64,000 bases of DNA from Spinacia oleracea (lineage: Eukaryota > Streptophyta > Magnoliopsida > Caryophyllales > Amaranthaceae): positions 22,559,449 to 22,623,448 of the forward strand of contig NC_079491.1 of assembly GCF_020520425.1 (NCBI RefSeq), given 5' to 3'. A model generated the notes under the pieces. The model searched no databases. It was not told where the DNA came from and was given only the letters and a program-made list of their open reading frames with translations. The position numbers and the translations under genes were made by a program. Shown here in pieces: positions 58,151-64,000 of the stretch (within the stretch, counting starts at the first letter, position 1; the number at the start of each line of letters is the position of its first letter).

Positions 58151-59175
58151 CCCACCCCCACACGCACAAAATGGAAGCACCTCGGCAAGATTAAAATGAC
58201 TCACACATACCAGATATAAGCAAGAGAAGCAGAAAGGACACGTGTAATAAGTAGAAGGCATCGTGTCAGCACATTATGATTTGAACCCTTCCTAAACGAA
58301 TGACAGAGCGTCAAGCAGCTTAGATACCCTGCTTTTTTGTAGCAATCTTTTTATATATATCCTTGAGTAATTGACATTGCTTTAATTACTGTATTTAGCA
58401 ATAAAAAAAGACCGGAAAATTGAAGTTATTGCTAGAATATATCATCAAATAGAAGAATAGAAGAAAAAGGTGTTGGTGTAAGAAGATCTAGTAATAATAA
58501 TAAATGTTGAAGTGAATTAAGGGAAGAAAGATGGGAATGATGGGAAGGAACATCGCAGGACCATTGCTCCTTTTTGAACTTGATTATGTATATTGTTGTT
58601 ATTATTTCCTAACCCCCCTCCCACAAAAGAAAATTCCAAATCTGTAGTTCCAACTTTCCCACACCAAATTAACATCTTTCACTACGACTTTCCCCATCCA
58701 AAAAACTCATTGCTCGTTTCTACATTTCACAAAGATTTCAACATTTTTTTTACTATGACAGAACACACATTTGACCAGCACTTCAATCATTATACAACAT
58801 ATACATTCTCCACTTCATTACCTACAGATTGCTCATCTTGATTCACCTAAAAAATTCAATCATTGATTCCCTTTTCAAAATTCGTGTTCTTACATTTTTC
58901 CAGACAATTCATAAACATGCATCAGCTATCTCTAAAAATACCATTATTATAAGGAAATCAAGCATACCCAATTACCCATCATTCAATTCAGCTGTATAAC
59001 AATAACAATTATCAAACCAAAAACACTCGAATTATCAAACTTCAAACAATAATAAGGACCAACACCAATCAAACAGAAACCCAATTCCAAAACTCAAAAT
59101 AGTTGGAAGTTAAACCAACATCCAGCTGTATGAAAATTCCGAATTAAAATTGGAAATTAAACAACTTGTTGCCAA
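58151..59175. other. Intergenic stretch, no gene seen
   Basis: AT-rich with C/A-rich runs. The right part (from about 59100) and the sequence after 62088 share the word AAAATTGGAAATTAAA-like, so one locus was split by the solo LTR between them. No gene supported. Confidence 0.45.
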
Positions 59176-59180
59176 TATTT

Positions 59181-62083
59181 TGTAATCCCCCGTAAATTTA
59201 TAAATTTTATTAATATATTTAAACGTATATTATTTATATTTAAATAGAATTTATGAACTTTAAGTAATAAATATATAATTAACGTATATTTATTTTATTT
59301 TAAGTACGTTTTAAATATTTAACGATTTATGAACTTTATTATATTTATATATTTAATGTATATTTAATTCATTTAAATATATTCTAAATATTTTAACGGT
59401 TTGTGCAATCAAGAATAATTTTAGAATTTTATGTTGAAAAGAATTTGAATTAGGAAAACTCGTTGAATTCGGAAAAACAATCCTAACTATTTTTGGATTC
59501 GATCAAACTCAAATCCTAATCCTAGCCCACATGGGAAAAGCCCAAAATAAAAACCCAAAACCCCTTCCATCCTCTTCCACTTCACGTAACAGAAAAAGAG
59601 AAAAGAAACTGCTCCTCCTTGCGCATCCACCGCCTCACCACTGTCGGACTCCTCCTCCGTCGCCCGGTATTTCTTCTCCTTCTCCTCTCATTCGTTTCCT
59701 TTTCGTTCATTGCTCAATCTCTGAACTTGGTTGTTTTGTTTTTGCTTGGCCGTCGAACCAGAACCACCTCATTGCTTCCTGCCCAGCCGTCGACCCTCGC
59801 GTCGCCGCCGCAACACCGCCTCCGTCGCTGGCAATCTCCTCTTCCCTTCTCGGTCGTTCCCTTTTCCTTTCGTCCCCAATGTCGTTCGCCCTCACTCACT
59901 CCCCTCCTTTTGTTTGGTTTTCGCACAGCAACACCACGACACAACCACCACCCAGCAAGCCACCAACCTTGTCGACCGACCGTCGACCACCCACACCTGC
60001 TGCCACGCCGCCATTGCCGCCGGCCAATAGCCCTTATCTCCTCCTTGATTTTGGTTATTTCATCCCCTTCAATCTATTTAAATTATTATTATTCATGTTT
60101 TAATAAATTAATTAATGTTTTCATGATTTAAATTATTAGTTTTAATGATGTATTTTTAGAATTCAGATTATATGTTGATTGAAATTAATTTAATTATTTT
60201 CAGATTTGTTAATTACGTTTAAGTTAGGGTTTTAATGAAGTTTTATTAATTTAATTTGTGTTTCTTGAATATAAATTATAAGTTTTTATGGTTAAGTTAG
60301 ATTTTCAGATTATACATTATGCTTAATTAATAATTTAATTTTCAGATTACATAGTTGAATTGAAATAAGGAATTTAATTATTAAAGCATGGATTTTTAAG
60401 GTTTTAATATTCTAAAATCATGGTAGAATGATTATAAGTTATTAAAGTTATTATTTTTATGATTTTAAGAACGTTGATTATGTTTTATGGACGTTTGAAA
60501 TTATTTTATATTGCTGGAAATTTTAAAAGGAATGTTTTATTGGAGTTTAGAACGTTTTGGGATCATTAGTTTAATAGTTATTATGCTTGGAGGTTATTTA
60601 GTTAAGTTTCGATGTTGGGGATGGTTCAAAATATGTTTAGGGTGTATTTAGAGTACTTTAGTATTGCTGTAAATTGTTGGATATTGATTGGGGAATTTTA
60701 TTGGTTGTTTTTAGGCGGAGAATTCTTTGTAGGCGACTTTTGAATTCGTTAAAGTGGCCTATCAGTTTGTTTACACAAGGTACGTACATACCTGTGTGCT
60801 TGGAATGTGTGTTATCTGTTGAATCATGTTGAAAGTTGTTGATGAACTTGGTTACGTTGAAATTTACATGTTTAATGTTGTTGGATGAACGTGTTGAACA
60901 TGGATTGTAGTATGAGAATTATAACATGTTAGTATGGATTATTGATGCAAGCATGTCAGTTGGGAACTTAATTTATTTTATATATATAATGATTCAGATC
61001 GATTGATCGTTGTTCCCTTTTAGCTTTTCACTACTTTATGAGGGCCGAAGACCTTGTTTAGTAAGTTGAAACCTTATACCCATATAGAGGGGTTGATCAG
61101 CATTAAAGGAAAGGTTGGATTTAATTGGAATGGGTCTTGATTGATACCTTTGTGATCACTTGCTTAATTCCAAGATAAAAATAGTTGTGCATAAATGTTG
61201 ATTGTATGACTTATGTGATTGTTAAGTCATAACAGAGTTTAATTTGTAAATCATGTAAAGTGAAACTGAGTAGCAATAGCTTTAGACTGTGCACGTCTAA
61301 AGTGACGGACAATCAGGAGTTGGGGTCATGGGTAGCCTATGGCTTTTTATGGGGCCGGATTGATCACCGGTTCTATTTTATTCAAAAGTCCCTCGATATC
61401 GCAGGTCATTGGGGTTTACGGAGTCGCGCCCGTACCTCGTCTTCCTTAGTGAAGAAGAAGAAGTTTCTAGTAGCAACTCGGTCCATTGACTATTTCAATT
61501 AAAATAATGTTAATGATACAAAAGTCTAGTTCAGTCTAATATAGTCTTCAAGTCAATATGTTGTGGTTATCCTTGCTTATGTTTTATTAGTATCATGTTA
61601 GGATTGTTCGTTTAATAGAATCATGTTAGGATTATTATTGATTTAGTATGTAGTACTCAGCTTTGCTGATTACGTGCTTTTGCTTGTGCATGTTGATCAT
61701 GGCTATGCCTTATTGATTCTGTGATGACCCAATCTTTGGTGAGCAGTCTCTAAGGATCAATAAGCATTGTCCATCTGCAAGTTTGAAGATGTTGCATCAT
61801 TGGGATCGGGAATAGAGAGCTTGTATTTAGTTTTGATTTGCTAAGTTGACTTGGGTTTGTTTAATTGGACTTTAAACTTGTTAGTTGATCTTATTTTCGT
61901 TGATTGGTTTTGGGATTAACTATGTAATCGATTATTTATAAACCTGAAGTTAGTTTTATGTTTTCCGCTGCAAAATTCTGAATAAGCCGTTACGTTTTCA
62001 CACGGGCGATAATGCCTTGATAATTCTCTACGTTTTATATTAAAAGGTTATTTTAGAAAAGAGAGAATTGTCGGGGTGTTACA
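59181..62083 (+). mobile_element. Solo LTR, TGTAATCCCCCG family, plus orientation (2903 bp)
   Basis: TGTAATCCCCCGTAAATTT to TCGGGGTGTTACA with target duplication TATTT at 59176-59180 and 62084-62088. Same family as 25516-28409 but inverted relative to it. The GC-rich, CT-rich block 59570-60030 gives long overlapping chance frames (up to 190 codons) that should not be taken as genes. Confidence 0.9.
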
Positions 62084-62088
62084 TATTT

Positions 62089-63150
62089 TGAACTCAAAAT
62101 TGGAAATAAAACTCACTAATTCAAAGAACGGAAACATACCTCTATGTAGCTGTTGGTCGTATCTTTACTCATGGAAAACCTAACAGTGTTAAAATAGAGT
62201 TATGATTGGATTAAGAGATGACAAATGGAATGTCAATGACTGTTTGTGCAAACAACCCGTAACCGACATGATTTAAGAAATTTCTAATGCTTTGGGGAAA
62301 TTAATTTGTAATTAAAGTTAGGGAGAAGATGGTGGGATCGAATTGAAGGTGATTTTGGAGTTTGATTTTGATTCGAGGTCGAATTGAAGCTTTGAAGATG
62401 GAATTCAAGCCGATAGATATTCAATGCTCGTAAATTGCAAGGTAGACCTCATCAATTTGGAATTGATGATGAATAATGGCAAGGAAGATGAAGCGGAGAT
62501 TACAGTAATGGAGATTGAGGGAGATGGAATGGAAGGGCACGGTAAACGTAGCTCTAGGCTGGGTTTTGGCTGGGTTGTTTTTTATTATTTCCCTCCTACG
62601 TGTTTGGATGGATATGGTGAGCCACGTGGAGTAATTTTTCGTTTTTAGAAGGTGGCCACGTGGCTTTGCAAGGATATTGGTTGTGTTTTTTAAATACTAG
62701 GTATTGATTATGCATAATAATATTTTACTTTAAAATGTGTTATTTTAATGAACGAAATTGATAGTAGATCGTGAAATAAGATTATTTTTCATAGGATTAA
62801 CTTCGCATAAAAGAAAAAACTTTACAAACTAAACAAAGCAAGGAGATCTTTATAGACCATCATAGAAATTACGGAGTATATAATAAACCAAATACATATG
62901 CTTAAACGCTAAAAGGGTAGTCGATTCTTTCATGGCACCCCTTGATTGTTGAGACCTTGTTTACACCACCAACAAGATGTTATCGTTCCAAAGTCACTCG
63001 TGGCTGTGATTTTTTTGTAGGAGATTGTCCAGTAGCTGAATTGGTTAACACAAAGAGGCTCCCTTAATAACATGTTGAACTTGGGACACAAAGAAAGAAG
63101 CGGAAGAGAAACAAAGCGATAGGTAATTTGGTCAAATCTTGTGAATAACA
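62089..63150. other. Intergenic; possible minus-strand leader
   Basis: 62330-62560, read on the minus strand, is a pyrimidine-rich leader-like stretch (CCATCTCCCTCAATCTCC and following). It has no convincing frame. The rest to 63150 is AT-rich. Confidence 0.35.
62623..62662. promoter_or_regulatory. Pair of G-boxes
   Basis: GCCACGTGGA at 62621-62630 and GCCACGTGGC at 62655-62664 contain CACGTG cores 34 bp apart. This palindrome binds bZIP and bHLH factors in plants. With the pyrimidine-rich stretch to the left, they may belong to a minus-strand promoter. Confidence 0.45.
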
Positions 63151-63154
63151 CAGA

Positions 63155-63330
63155 TAGGGGTGTCCATCGGTTCAAACCCGGACCGACCCGGACCGGACCG
63201 AAGACCGAAGTTTTGAAAATTCAAGACCCGAAGACCGGACCGATTATGCTTGGACGAAACCTGGACCGTACCGAAAAAATCGGTCTAAAATCCGGACCGG
63301 ACCCGGTTTGGACCAGTTGTAGACCTATTT
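63155..63330. mobile_element. Short hAT-like element of CCGGACCG repeats
   Basis: Left end TAGGGGTGTCCATCGGTTCA is typical of hAT. The interior repeats CCGGACCGA and AAGACCG words. The right end GTTTGGACCAGTTGTAGACCTA is only a degraded inverted match and no 8-bp duplication is clear. Confidence 0.55.
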
Positions 63331-63361
63331 ATATATATTTTTTCTAAAATTTAACAACTTA

Positions 63362-63605
63362 CTCCCTTCCGGAAATATCGCATCATGATTGACTTTTACT
63401 CCTCTAACCACTACTTTGACTCTTAATATCTCAAATCGTGTGCAAGTAAAAATTATAAAAAATTAATATTTAGACAATATATATCGATACGAATCTAACA
63501 TGATATGACTAAAATTTTCTTACGTACGAATCACAACAAATGGCCGAAGTCGTAGTGTGAATAATAAAAAAAAAAATAGTGCAATATTTCTGAAACGGTG
63601 GAAGG
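63362..63605. mobile_element. Stowaway-like MITE, diverged (about 244 bp)
   Basis: Left CTCCCTTCCGGAAATATCGC preceded by TA; right ATATTTCTGAAACGGTGGAAG. The interior ACGAATCTAACATGA matches the Stowaway group seen at 9713 and 10365. Confidence 0.6.
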
Positions 63606-63903
63606 ATTAGAATATCCCAAATTAGAATGCACACCCGGTCGGATACACCGTAAACAGGTCCCAAACAACTCATTTGCCTCCTGAGTTGCGCATCATTCCT
63701 CATTTCAGACTTGGTTTTATCTTACCCGCGTTTATCAACATCTGCAAACTCTGGCCCATAAACTACACTCCCCGTCACTCTACAACTTCCAAAACCTCCA
63801 TTTTTTCCCAGCTTGTTCCCTTCTCCCTGTTGCAGTAGCTCCTGTCTTCTTCCTTACAATCCACATGAATTATTCAACTCTTTAAAATTGTTGCAGGAAG
63901 ACG
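63606..63903 (+). promoter_or_regulatory. Promoter and leader of the terminal gene
   Basis: Pyrimidine-rich sequence from about 63740, with TTGTTGCAG at 63889-63897 just before the ATG. This looks like a 3' splice site, so the leader may contain an intron (for example from a GT near 63834). Confidence 0.4.
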
Positions 63904-64000
63904 ATGATGGCGGTTCGTGCTGTCAATGGCTGCAGCATTATTCGTCCATCCACATGTTCTTCCCCTTCTCTCTCCTCTTTGTTGTGTTGTTTCCATCAAT
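63904..64000 (+). CDS. N-terminus of an unidentified gene, probably organelle-targeted, partial
   Basis: Two adjacent ATGs (63904 and 63907) open a frame that is still open at the window end, 32 codons in. It reads MMAVRAVNGCSIIRPSTCSS and continues rich in Ser, Cys and Leu. Absence of acidic residues with abundant Ser suits a plastid or mitochondrial transit peptide, which is an inference from composition. Nothing of the mature protein is present, so no function can be given. Confidence 0.5.
   Translation, partial: MMAVRAVNGCSIIRPSTCSSPSLSSLLCCFHQ

Noticed and set aside
58593-58841. 82-codon plus-strand frame downstream of the solo Copia LTR
   Set aside because: AT/C-rich chance frame without recognisable motif, leader or splice signals.
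59531-60131. 190-codon Pro/Ser-rich plus-strand frame with a plausible start
   Set aside because: Lies wholly inside a solo LTR; two other frames are open over the same bases, and the sister LTRs do not preserve the peptide.

Overview
This window is plant nuclear DNA, about 10-15 % genes and the rest layered transposable elements. The evidence is GT-AG introns in a plant rhomboid protease gene, long LTR retrotransposons with 5-bp target duplications, Stowaway and Tourist MITEs, tRNA-derived SINEs and AT-rich intergenic DNA. The LTR families (a Tat-like LTR opening TGTAGACACC, LTRs opening TGTAATCCCCCG, and a Copia LTR built of CGGAAATATT units) look to me like those of Caryophyllales, perhaps the spinach/goosefoot/beet alliance. 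That placement is recognition without a search and is only moderately secure.

Layout. 1-7863: 3' part of a Tat/Ogre-like Ty3/gypsy element, with a long non-coding 3' region that carries an antisense YTH-domain gene fragment, a 117-bp hairpin array, and a complete 3' LTR. 7864-11970: a decayed unassigned coding remnant, two or three Stowaway MITEs and a foldback element made of nested palindromes. 12011-14996: a DNA transposon carrying a second MITE, then a Tourist-like element filled with a 31-bp GATC-rich minisatellite. 15000-24046: the one complete host gene, a six-exon rhomboid-like intramembrane protease (394 aa). Its fourth intron is 6 kb and holds a MITE, a LINE fragment, a SINE, a foldback and a Stowaway. 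24337-30312: a Tourist-like MITE, a SINE and a hAT-like element broken by two solo LTRs. 30328-40713: a full-length Ty3/gypsy element on the minus strand with two LTRs of identical length that look identical, but with gag and pol badly deleted and an extra reading frame upstream of gag. 41503-54464: a solo LTR of a related family into which a complete Copia element (43312-53367) has inserted. 55719-58145: a solo LTR of that same Copia family, itself carrying a 1-kb hAT-like element. 59181-62083: another solo LTR of the gypsy family. 63904-64000: the first codons of a second host gene that runs off the window.

Insertion order can be read from target duplications: TTTAT, TATAG, TCAAT, GCACC, GAAAA, AATCC, TATTT (5 bp each) and GTTATGAT (8 bp, hAT-like). 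The recurring theme is elements that moved although their own coding regions were already dead, which implies mobilisation by proteins from other copies. A second theme is elements packed with short inverted or tandem motifs.
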